A stretch of DNA of 64,000 bases from Roseiarcus sp963824475 (GTDB lineage: Bacteria > Pseudomonadota > Alphaproteobacteria > Rhizobiales > Beijerinckiaceae), in the NCBI GenBank assembly GCA_963824475.1, contig CAWGPR010000007.1, positions 372,001-436,000 on the forward strand, read 5' to 3'. Below the pieces are notes generated by a model that did no database searches, was not told the origin of the DNA, and saw only the letters and a list, made by a program, of their open reading frames with translations. Shown in pieces: positions 54,217 to 61,907 of the stretch (position 1 is its first letter; every line of letters starts with the position of its first letter). A program made the translations under genes and the position numbers.

Positions 54217-54595
54217 ATGTGGACCAACGAAAATCGCACTCGCTACGACCGCGATGGACTGCGCTATCCCAGCGATTTGACCGACGCGGAATGGGCGCAT
54301 GTCGAGCCGCTCATTCCGCCGGCCAAGCGCGGCGGCAACCGACGTCATGTCCATGAGCGCGAGGTCGTCAACGGCCTGATGTACGTCCTCAGCACTGGCT
54401 GCCAATGGCGCGCCGTCCCGAAGGACCTGCCGCCGCGTTCGACGCTTTACGATTACTTCGATCGCTGGAATTGGGACGGCACGCTCGATCGCATCCACGA
54501 CGCGCTCTACGTGAAGTGTCGCGAAGCCGCCGCTCGCGAGGCGAGCCCGACCGCCGCGATCATTGACAGCCAGAGCGTCAAGAGCGCGGAAAAAG
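54217..54595 (+). pseudogene. IS5-family transposase, N-terminal part
   Basis: 126 codons: YPSDLTDAEWAHVEPLIPPA (DUF4096-type N-terminal domain), GCQWRAVPKDLPPRSTLYDYF, and the first catalytic Asp in AAIIDSQSVKSAEK. The reading continues a few codons into IS110 DNA before stopping at 54630. Removing 54596-56154 restores a single 279-residue transposase. Confidence 0.88.
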
Positions 54596-54662
54596 ATCCT
54601 ATGCGGGTGGACGGCGGCCCGACTTGGTAGGCTGAGCTTCCACACCAGCATGGAGGCAACCG

Positions 54663-55826
54663 ATGCAGTCCGTCACCTCCGCGACCGCTGTCGCGACCAC
54701 CGCCCTCGCGAATGATATCACGCTGTTCGCATCGCTCGAACTGAGCAAATCCAAATGGGTTGTGACGATCAATAGTCCGGGCAGCGAAAAGTTTTCCAAG
54801 CATGTGGTCGAGGGTGGAGACGGCGCCCGCCTGCTCGACCTTCTTTCGCGGTCGAGGGCAAAGGCCGAGGAGCGCTACGGCGTGCGGGTCAAAGCGATCG
54901 TCATTCAGGAAGCGGGATTGGACGGGTTTTGGATTCATCGCTTGCTGCTCGCCAATGGGATCGAGAGCCAGGTCGTCGATGCGGCTTCGATCGCCGTCGA
55001 CCGGCGGCATCGGCGGGCGAAGACCGATTCGATCAACGGCGAGACGCTGTTGCGGACGCTGATGGCCTGGGCTCGCGGCGAGCGGCGGGTCTGTTCCATG
55101 GTTCGCGCGCCGAGCCCGGAAGAAGAGGATCGCCGGCGCCTGACGCGCGAGCGCGGCACGCTGATCAAGGAACGCATTCAGCACACCAATCGAATTAGGG
55201 GCCTGCTCAGCGGCCAAGGCATCCGGGATTACAATCCGCTTCGGCGAGATTGTTTCGAACGGCTCGAGGCGCTGCGAACCGGCGACGGCCGTGAGCTGCC
55301 GCCGCTGTTGAAGGCGGAGATACGCCGAGAACTCGATCGGATCGCGGTGGCGGCGACGCAACTGGCTGCGGTCGAACGGGCCCGCGACGCGCTCATCCGC
55401 ACGAACGCCGAGGGGCGGAACAACCCCGCCGCCCACCTCCTCAAGCTCAAGGGCATGGGCCCTGAGTTCGCATCGCTCCTCTGGCTTGAATCGTTGTTTC
55501 GCAGCTTCGGCAACCGACGCCAAGTAGCGGCATATGCGGGATTGGCGCCCAGCCCCTGGCAGAGCGGCGGCGTCGAACGGGATCAGGGGATCTCCAAGTC
55601 GGGCAATCGTCGCCTGCGGCACACCATGATTGAGCTTGCCTGGTTCTGGCTGCGCCACCAGCCGGACTCGGCGTTGAGCCGCTGGTTTCAGGCGCGGGTC
55701 GGCGCCGGCAAGGGACGAGTCCGCCGCATCGCCATCGTGGCGCTGGCCCGCAAACTCCTCGTCGCCTTGTGGCGCTATGTCACACAAGGCGTCGTTCCCG
55801 AAGGCGCCGTGTTCAAGACGGCATGA
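54663..55826 (+). CDS. IS110-family transposase
   Basis: 387 residues. N-terminal RuvC-like DEDD domain (ASLELSKSKWVV, VIQEAGLDGFWIHRLL, RRAKTDSINGETLLRTLMAW) and C-terminal Tnp domain with the helix-hairpin-helix and serine region (LLKLKGMGPEFASLLWLESLF, RQVAAYAGLAPSPWQSGG, GISKSGNRRLRHTMIELAW). The acidic tetrad reads Glu, Glu, Asp, Asn at the places where most family members have Asp, Glu, Asp, Asp. This may be a subgroup trait or a loss of activity. Confidence 0.94.
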   Translation: MQSVTSATAVATTALANDITLFASLELSKSKWVVTINSPGSEKFSKHVVEGGDGARLLDLLSRSRAKAEERYGVRVKAIVIQEAGLDGFWIHRLLLANGIESQVVDAASIAVDRRHRRAKTDSINGETLLRTLMAWARGERRVCSMVRAPSPEEEDRRRLTRERGTLIKERIQHTNRIRGLLSGQGIRDYNPLRRDCFERLEALRTGDGRELPPLLKAEIRRELDRIAVAATQLAAVERARDALIRTNAEGRNNPAAHLLKLKGMGPEFASLLWLESLFRSFGNRRQVAAYAGLAPSPWQSGGVERDQGISKSGNRRLRHTMIELAWFWLRHQPDSALSRWFQARVGAGKGRVRRIAIVALARKLLVALWRYVTQGVVPEGAVFKTA

Positions 55827-56154
55827 CCCGATGGCTCAACCCACTCTAACGATGGCTTGATGACTTAACCCCATTCCAGCGAAGCTGAACGCGACGGCTT
55901 CGCCGGATCCGGCGGGCGGTGACCGCGGATTAACCCCCGGGCTGAAACACGCCGTGAAAAAGGATGGTCCCGCCAACCCGAGCCCGACGCCCTCGAGCAG
56001 GAGGGATTATGGTCCGAGCCCACAAGCTCGACCGGATGTGAGGTGATGCGGTCGTCAGGGCTGCATGGCAAAGACGGGCTCACGCTTCGGATCCAAACGC
56101 CAAAGAGCATGCAACGCCGAAATCAATGAGCTTGACTGGAAACACCCCATGTGA
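55827..56154 (+). other. Non-coding right end of the IS110 element; candidate bridge/seeker RNA
   Basis: No ORF. Members of IS110/IS1111 encode a structured guide RNA in one non-coding end. Here the only long non-coding part is downstream of the transposase. It contains GCCGTGAAAAAGGATGG (about 55951), which shares AAAAAG with the left target junction, plus several short inverted repeats. The assignment rests on family knowledge and layout only. Confidence 0.4.
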
Positions 56155-56615
56155 GGGGGACCTGCATCGATCCGGCGGGTTACGACGCGGGCAAGAAGAT
56201 CATGGGCAAAAAGCGCCATATCCTCGTCGATACGCAGGGCCTGTTGATGCATGCGACCGTCCACGCCGCCGACATCCAGGACCGCGACGGCGGCGCGACG
56301 CTGATGGCGACCTTGTTCGGCGCCTTTCCGTTCCTGACCAGGCTCTTTGCCGACGGCGGCTATCGAGGGCCGCAATTTCAGGCCGCCATCGGACGAACTC
56401 TGGCGCGCGTGAAGGTCGAGATCGTCAAGCGGTCGGATCAGGCCAAGGCCTTCGTCGTCCTGCCGAAGCGCTGGATCGGCGAACGCACCTTTGCTTGGCT
56501 CGGCCGCTGCCGACGGTTGGCCAAGGACTGGGAATGCCTCAACCGCAAGGCGCTCGCGTTCCTCCGCCTCGCCTCCATCCGCCTCATGCTGCGAAAACTA
56601 TGCAATCCCACATGA
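56155..56615 (+). pseudogene. IS5-family transposase, C-terminal part
   Basis: Continues the N-terminal part: TCIDPAGYDAGKKIMGKKRHILVDTQGLL, the second catalytic Asp in LFADGGYRGPQF, and the catalytic Glu region FVVLPKRWIGERTFAWLGRCRRLAKDWE. All DDE residues are present once the IS110 element is removed. Confidence 0.88.
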
Positions 56616-56632
56616 TGTTTCCGGACAAACTC

Positions 56633-57501
56633 TTAGCTCCAAGCCAAATGACTCGGTCAATCCCGGCATGCGACTGATATATGAGGCGCTCTGCGAAAGT
56701 GTATGCTAAGGAAGTTTTTCCGACACCGCCTAGTCCACTAATAATTCTAACTGGACTAAAGTTGTCACTTAGCCAAAGCCAAAGTTGGCTTAGCTCTTTA
56801 TTGCGGCCGATAAATTGTGACAAATCTATGTCCCTTGGTGGCAAATTATTCTCAATTACCTTTGGAAGTGGCAGCGATACATCAATCTCACGAGGACCAA
56901 AAACAAATTCCAACTCTTCCGACGTGACTGCCGGCTTACAAACATCTCTCTCACGAAAATATATATCGTCCTGATTGTAAGCCGCTTTACCAGTCTCTGA
57001 TTTAGGAGCCGCCTTTTTAAATTGGGCAGGACGCAGCCTATCAGGTCTTTTTGGAATGAAAATCAGCCCGAAGGTGTAAGTCCTAGTGTCAATTTCGCAG
57101 GTGATTGTGCGGTAGATTGTCTCAATATTGTAGCCGGTCGCACCTTGAATTCGTTTGTTAAGATCTGCTGCGTCAAAGGGTTTGTCGAAGCCTATTAAGT
57201 TTCTCGAGGCGTCATCAATGCCGACCAAAAGATAGCCACCGAAAGTGTTATAAAAGGCAACGCTATCCTTCACTATTTCCGAAAGCGCAACAGCATACTG
57301 AGCAGATAGCGTTTGAGACAATTTTTGAGCGGGAGGAACGGGTAGCTCTCTCTTAAAGTCCCATAGGACAGCTTCATCTTTTATGGCTACTCGGTCGCGT
57401 ATTAACTGTCCAACTACCCGATTGTCGGTAGCTCCTTCTTGCACCAACCTCGAGATGTTCTTTCGGCGAACAAGTGCGCTATCGATGTCTTCGGTAACCA
57501 T
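56633..57501 (-). pseudogene. STAND NTPase, segment 1: AlbA_2-like domain and Walker A
   Basis: Starts at the ATG at 57501; no good RBS. Residues about 45-200 form a Schlafen/AlbA_2-type domain (VLWDFKRELPVPPAQ ... IVKDSVAFYNTFGGYLLVGI ... IETIYRTITCEID). Then comes the NB-ARC-type ATPase: FIGRNKELSQLWLWLSDNF and Walker A RIISGLGGVGKTSLAYTFAE. The host frame ends at RVIWLGAK, where the IS5-like element begins. With segments 2 and 3 it makes about 864 residues: N-terminal putative effector, STAND switch, C-terminal repeat sensor. This is the plan of known bacterial immune STAND proteins (Avs, bNACHT). Function is inferred. Confidence 0.85.
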
Positions 57502-57901
57502 GGTACGGCGGTCACTCGATTGTGTGATTCACCCCAACAGGGCTGGGCACATGCCCTTAGGAGAACACCGGGAGGTTGACCTAACAGTGATCTAGTGACA
57601 ACGGCGTTGTCGGCAGCGAAAAGAAATTTATTTCTGATTGGCCACCCATCATCTGATAATTTAAACGAAGGTGCTGGTCAAGGAATGTAATGATTCGCGT
57701 GTTTTCGGAAATCACTTTACCCAACCCTCGCCTCCTCACCCGCCCGCGTCCAGCCGAACCTGCTCCCGAAGGGCTCTGGAGTTCGATTAACAACTGTTAT
57801 TGTCTGTTACTGGTTGCTTTCAGAGTTGCAGAAAAGTGAGCTTAAGCTGTTGAAAAGGCTTGGACGCGCGCAATTCTGCACACCCCCAAATCGGGCCGTC
57901 C
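57502..57901. other. Right edge of the island; no supported gene
   Basis: A+T-richer up to about 57720, then host-like. A 70-residue minus-strand frame (57581-57793) ending ENTRIITFLDQHLRLNYQM has no RBS and a doubtful N-terminus. CGCGTCCAGCCGAA at 57747-57760 repeats a piece of the DUF2147 gene's 3' end near 57909, hinting at a small duplication at the junction. A CTTAAGCTGTTGAAA motif near 57840 recurs near 59763. Confidence 0.45.
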
Positions 57902-58276
57902 TTACCTCGTCCGCGTCCAGCCGAAAAACTCGCAGATGAGCCCGCGGAGCACGCACCCGGCGGTGACGAGATGGTCGCCAGAGAGTGTCAGCTTTGCCGT
58001 GTAACGCTTGCCGTCACTAGGATTGAACGCGCTGCCGGCCCGGGCGTTCTCGCCATTTGGCTTCATGTCGAAGAATAACTGTTGGCCGATTCTGGCCGGG
58101 CCGCTCGGGTCCTTCTTCCAGGCAAGAAAGCCGCATACCGCATCGCCTCCGCAAGCTGAGAAACGAAGCTTCGCGGACCCGTCGTCGCGCGTCCATAACC
58201 CGGTCACTTGGCCGGCGATCGCCGGCGGCGCGGACGCCGCGAGGAGCGCCAGAGCGACGAGCAAAGGGCGCGTCAT
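57902..58276 (-). CDS. DUF2147-like secreted protein
   Basis: 124 residues from the ATG at 58276 with a strong RBS (AGGAGG, 4 bases upstream). Signal peptide MTRPLLVALALLAASAPPAIA, then VTGLWTRDDGSAKLRFSACGGDAVCGFLAWKK and the Cys-containing tail TAGCVLRGLICEFFGWTR. Family members are periplasmic beta-barrel proteins of unknown function. It is the first gene after the island. Confidence 0.88.
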   Translation of the reverse strand: MTRPLLVALALLAASAPPAIAGQVTGLWTRDDGSAKLRFSACGGDAVCGFLAWKKDPSGPARIGQQLFFDMKPNGENARAGSAFNPSDGKRYTAKLTLSGDHLVTAGCVLRGLICEFFGWTRTR

Positions 58277-58334
58277 CGTTCCTCCTGCAAAAGAATCTGT
58301 CTCACCGCGTAAGGTTGGCGCATCGGGCGCCCCC

Positions 58335-58961
58335 TCATCGAGGCGAAGCCGCGAGCGGTTCGGCCCAGAGCGGACGATAGCCACCCTTGAGCGCCGCGAC
58401 GGTCGAGGGCGGGGTCAGGACGTCGGCGACGACGTCCGGATCGAGCTCGGCCGGCGCGCGATAGCCGGCGAAGCTCCACGGTAAAAGCGCGCCTGAGCGC
58501 ACGGCATAAGCGCGGCGATCGCGCGCGATCATCGTTCCGTCCGGCAGATCGCCGAGCCTCGCCCGCCACAGGCGCTTCAGCCGGTTCTCGATCCGCTCGC
58601 GATGGAGGGCCTCGTCCATCGCGTCCGCGCCGCTCGGAGCCCCGGGGAAGGCGGCCAGAAAGGCTTTCGCCGCCTGCCGGCGGCATTCGAAGCACGGGCG
58701 GTGGCCGGCGGCAAGCGCGGTCGGCTCGTCGAGAAAAAAGAGCTCGGTATAGCCCTTGGCCCACACCTCGCGCCGGCGGCCCTTGAACGCGCAGACGCAG
58801 ACGATCCAGCGCCTCGAGGTCCAGCGCCGTCCGCTCAAAGTCCGGTCGTCACGATGGAGGCGCCCGCCGCGATTGCCCATCAGCCCGCCGCGCTCGGGCG
58901 TCGCGTGAAGCTCGCCGAACGGGTCGACGCGATTTTGCAATGGCCGTGGAGCTTGCGACAT
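58335..58961 (-). CDS. Conserved hypothetical protein
   Basis: 208 residues from the ATG at 58961 (MSQAPRPLQNRVDPFGELHA). Conserved-looking blocks are GLMGNRGGRLHRDDRTLSGRRW, REVWAKGYTELFFLDEPTALAAGHRPCFECRR and LPDGTMIARDRRAYAVRSG. The CxxC in HRPCFECRR could bind metal. I recognise the type as a widespread alphaproteobacterial protein of unknown function. A longer frame to 59111 overlaps the divergent DUF1272 gene and is rejected. Confidence 0.8.
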   Translation of the reverse strand: MSQAPRPLQNRVDPFGELHATPERGGLMGNRGGRLHRDDRTLSGRRWTSRRWIVCVCAFKGRRREVWAKGYTELFFLDEPTALAAGHRPCFECRRQAAKAFLAAFPGAPSGADAMDEALHRERIENRLKRLWRARLGDLPDGTMIARDRRAYAVRSGALLPWSFAGYRAPAELDPDVVADVLTPPSTVAALKGGYRPLWAEPLAASPR

Positions 58962-59037
58962 GCTTGGCTGACTTGGCTCGCGCTCGATGCGCGGCGGGTC
59001 CACGCTCTCGAGGCCCTGCGTCTTTTGGGGGGCGGAC

Positions 59038-59349
59038 ATGGCGCTCGAACTTCGTCCGAATTGCGAATATTGCGACAAGGACCTGCGGCCGGACGCTACT
59101 GAGGCGCGCATCTGCGCCTACGAATGCACCTTCTGCGCCGATTGCGTCGAGCGGCATTTGAGCAATGTCTGCCCCAATTGCGGCGGCGGTTTCGCGCCCC
59201 GGCCGATCAGACCTGTGACGGAGTGGCGCCCTGGACTGTCGCTGGCCAAGCGGCCGGCCTCGACGAAACGAGTGATGCTCTCTTACAGTTGCGAGGAAAT
59301 CGCCCAATTCGTTCGCGAGGTTATGGCCGTTCCCCCCGAGAAACGCTGA
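59038..59349 (+). CDS. DUF1272 domain protein
   Basis: 103 residues. A compact Cys-rich N-terminal domain, with cysteine pairs in ELRPNCEYCDKDL, ARICAYECTFCADC and LSNVCPNCGGGFAPRP, matches DUF1272, probably a zinc-binding domain. It is followed by a divergent tail. Divergent from the conserved hypothetical gene. Confidence 0.88.
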   Translation: MALELRPNCEYCDKDLRPDATEARICAYECTFCADCVERHLSNVCPNCGGGFAPRPIRPVTEWRPGLSLAKRPASTKRVMLSYSCEEIAQFVREVMAVPPEKR

Positions 59350-59421
59350 ACCGGCTTTTGAGCTTTGAGCGCTTGGGTCGAACCGCCGCGCCTTCTACGC
59401 AACAGAAAATTATGAAACTGC

Positions 59422-59450
59422 TTGACAAATAAAGAAATCCAAACTATGAT
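59422..59450 (+). promoter_or_regulatory. Near-consensus sigma-70 promoter with no obvious gene
   Basis: TTGACA (59422-59427), 17-base spacer, TATGAT (59445-59450), inside an A+T-rich patch downstream of the DUF1272 gene. The expected transcript starts near 59457. The only ATG frame (59482-59628, 48 codons) has no RBS and ends within a palindromic repeat. A small RNA is possible. No gene was found in 59350-59833. Confidence 0.55.
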
Positions 59451-59586
59451 TTTCTGGTAATCGGCAAAACCGAGATTCCTGATGTCCGGCTCCAAGATCG
59501 AGACGGGAGGTCGGGCTGAGGCCAAGAACGAGACCTCGGCAGTGACACGGCTGGGCGTAGAAGTTTGGGTAAATCCAGTGAGGACC

Positions 59587-59628
59587 TCATCCCGAGGAGC
59601 CCGCAAAAGCGGGCGTCTCCAAGGATGA
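59587..59628. repeat. Palindromic intergenic repeat
   Basis: TCATCC ... GGAGCCCGC AAAA GCGGGC ... TCTCC .. GGATGA forms a long interrupted hairpin. The pattern (GAGGAGCCCGC / GCGGGCGTCTC) is the common palindromic element seen between genes in many alphaproteobacteria. A second, less regular hairpin follows at about 59670-59735. Confidence 0.7.
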
Positions 59629-59833
59629 TCCAGAGTCGACGGACAGCACAAACGTCCGTGGCGTCTCCTGGAGCGTCCCCTTCGAGAAGCCCAGGGCAGG
59701 CTTTCGAGGCCGCTCCGCGGCGCCTCAGGGGTTGGGACGTACAAAGTTGCGCAAGGGAGGTCTTAAGCTATTGAAATAATTGGCGCGCGTAAACTTGTGC
59801 GCGTCTCGCTGGAGCCCTGCCCAGCCGTCCAAT

Positions 59834-61307
59834 CTAGCGGACCGGCGCGGCCTGTGCGCTGACCTGCGCCTCGCCGACGGTGTCGATATTGTAGACGTCG
59901 TCGCGGAAATTGGCCGGCCCGTCGCCGTTCGACCAGCCGGTGAGATAGACCCAGATCACCGGCGCCGCCTTGGCGAGGTTGATGTCGTAGCGTGCGCCTT
60001 CCTTGATCTTGGCTTGCAGCGCCGCCTTGTCCCAGCCCCCGGACGGTCCCCCGCCCGTGCCCTCGAGCAGCCACGCCGCGAGATCATAGACGCCCTGCAC
60101 CCTCACGCAGCCGTGGCTCAAGAACCGGTAGTCGGCGCCGAACAGTCCCTTTGAGGGCGTGTCGTGCATATAGACGGCGAGTTTGTTGGGCATGCCGATG
60201 CGGATCGAGCCGAGTGAATTGCCGGCGCCGGAATCCTGCCTGAGTGTGTAATTGGCCGCCCGCTCCGTGCTCCAGTTGACGGACCTCGGATTGATCTCCT
60301 TGCCCGAGCCGTCGAGAATCCGGATCTTGGCGCGCGTCAGGTAGCCCGGATCGCGCTGCATCCGGGGGATGATCTCATGTCTGATGATCGATGTCGGGAC
60401 CGTCCAGGTCGGGTTGAGGTTGATGACCTGGACATGGGCGGAGATCTCGGGCGAGGGATGCTCCGGGTCGCCGACGATCGCGACGTATCGGTGGACAACT
60501 CGGCCGTTCTCGATCGCCTCGACCGAGGTCGAGGGCAGGTTGACCACCACGTATCGGTCATCGAAGGAGAAATTGAGCCCTGCAATGCGGTTGGCGCTGG
60601 AGGCGAGCTCGTTGAAACGCTCCCTCGCCGGAACGTTGATCGCCTTCAGCGTCGCGCCGGAGACGATCCCGGTCTGGCGCAGCCCCATGCGCGCCTGGAA
60701 CCGCTTCACCGCCGCGGTGAGCCCTTTGTCCCAGGCGAGGGCGCTCGCTTCCCCGGGCTCCAGGTAACCTTCGATCGCCAGGCGCTTGCGCAATTTCAGG
60801 ACCGCGGGGCCCTTCGTTCCGGGGCCGACAGCAACGATGTCGGTCGGCCAGCCGCCGGCGTCGACGATCGCCGAATAGCGCTCGGACGCCTTGGCGGTGG
60901 CGAAGAAGGTGTCGGGCTGCAGCGTCGGCTCAGGATCGGCGCTAAGCGCGGTCTCGCGCGGCGGCGGATGCGGCGCGACTTTCTTCGGCTTCGGCGGCGC
61001 GGGGGTCGGGGCCGGAATGGGCGCGGCGGCTGAGGGCGGAGCGCCGGGCGTCGAATTCGGCGCCGGCCGTTGGCGCGACCGGCATGGGCATGAACGGGCT
61101 TACGAGGCCCTGAGCAGATGCGGGGGGGCTCGCCGGATTGGCTAACGGGGTGGAAGAAGTGGTCGCAGCCGGGGGACCCGCCGGATTGGCCGGCGGCGCC
61201 GAAGAGGTCGTCACGGCGGGCGGAGTCGCCGGCGTCTGCGCCAGCGCGCCCGAGACAAGGAGAGGCAGCCCGACAAGCGCCCCCGCAATCCAAATCCGCA
61301 GCATCAT
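59834..61307 (-). CDS. L,D-transpeptidase with PG-binding domain (frameshifted near the N-terminus)
   Basis: About 490 residues when two frames are joined. The signal peptide MMLRIWIAGALVGLPLLVSGALAQ starts at 61307. It is followed by a Pro/Ala/Ser-rich linker with two repeats (VTTSSAPPANPAGPPA), a PG-binding-type helical domain (LKLRKRLAIEGYLEPGEA), and the YkuD catalytic domain ending in the active-site FLSHGCVRVQG. The frame shifts at about 61063-61068 (PTAG): dropping one G continues as PNSTPGAPPSAAAPIPAPTP, reaching the catalytic frame. It cross-links peptidoglycan or anchors outer-membrane proteins. Either a sequencing error or an inactivated gene. Confidence 0.88.
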
Positions 61308-61456
61308 GCAACAGGACCCGACACGACAGAGACGCGCTTCATGTGCGCCCGCCTCCGCTTCACTATTCCCATTAAGGTTACTAATTTATCGCCATCGCTC
61401 AAATGCTGCGGCGCCACTTGCTTTTTTGCCCATTACGCCGCGTGAGCCGAAATTGC

Positions 61457-61480
61457 AAAGGCCGCCCGAAGGCGGCCTTT
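61457..61480. terminator. Bidirectional terminator-like hairpin
   Basis: AAAGGCCGCC, CGAA loop, GGCGGCCTTT: a perfect 10-bp stem with A and T tails in the arms. It lies 28 bases beyond the stop of the small PEP-CTERM-like gene on the minus strand. Confidence 0.65.
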
Positions 61481-61507
61481 GAGAAGCGCGGACGCGCTTG
61501 TTGGCTT

Positions 61508-61711
61508 TCACTCGATGCCGGGCGAAAGCCGATTGCTGCGGGCTCGCCGGTAACCGGCGACGCCGAGACCGCAGACACAGAGCGCCATGAGCGCCCAAGC
61601 GGAGGATTCAGGAGACGCATAAGTCGCCGCCCCGTAGGGCAACCCGATGGCGAGCGCACCGTAACCCGCCGCGACCGCAATGCGACGCGGATTCACTGAG
61701 CTGGTGGACAT
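61508..61711 (-). CDS. Short protein with PEP-CTERM-like C-terminus
   Basis: 67 residues from the ATG at 61711, with GGGGG 5 bases before it. An N-terminal hydrophobic stretch (RRIAVAAGYGALAIGLPYG) is followed by ASPESSAWALMALCVCGLGV then AGYRRAR. The second half has the layout of a PEP-CTERM sorting signal (PEP-like motif, hydrophobic helix, basic cluster), with Pro-Glu-Ser in place of Pro-Glu-Pro. No exosortase gene is in the window. It may be simply a two-helix membrane protein. Confidence 0.55.
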   Translation of the reverse strand: MSTSSVNPRRIAVAAGYGALAIGLPYGAATYASPESSAWALMALCVCGLGVAGYRRARSNRLSPGIE

Positions 61712-61907
61712 GTCACCCCCAAGTCCAAACGAGACCAGTGGCGCCTGGTTAAGCGCGAACCGTGACATGACTAAGGCGTTTGTTGCGTTTGCGAATAAAA
61801 TTCTTCGCGTTGCGGTATGGCCCTGCCAAGGCGTGAATTCTGCGGCGTGCAACGTCCGCCCCACCGATGGCGACGCCGTTGTCGCGTCTATTCGGCGCCC
61901 CGAGAGT

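Larger units (their letters stand above)
54596..56154 (+). mobile_element. IS110-family insertion sequence
   Basis: 1,559 bp, inserted in a run between AAAAAG and GGGGG of the IS5 transposase gene; the position is ambiguous by a few G residues. There are no obvious terminal inverted repeats, as expected for IS110. One transposase ORF is flanked by 67 bases upstream and a long, about 328-base non-coding right part. Precise removal restores the IS5 reading frame. Confidence 0.82.
54137..56632 (+). mobile_element. IS5-family (IS427-like) insertion sequence, itself interrupted by an IS110-family element
   Basis: Terminal inverted repeats: GAGCCCGTCCGGGAAC at 54137 and, in reverse complement at 56632, GAGTTTGTCCGGAAAC. 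A TTA target duplication flanks it (54134-54136 and 56633-56635). Removing the element and one TTA gives ATTTGGCTTGGAGCTAAGCA, which keeps the STAND gene in frame. Total 2,496 bp, of which 1,559 bp are the nested IS110 element. Confidence 0.85.

Noticed and set aside
54137..56632. A composite transposon formed by two IS5 copies
   Set aside because: The two transposase pieces are the halves of one gene split by IS110, not two copies.
57581..57793. 70-residue minus-strand frame at the island edge
   Set aside because: No RBS and a mixed composition; cannot be told from chance.
59482..59628. 48-codon frame behind the orphan promoter
   Set aside because: No RBS; its end is formed by a palindromic repeat.
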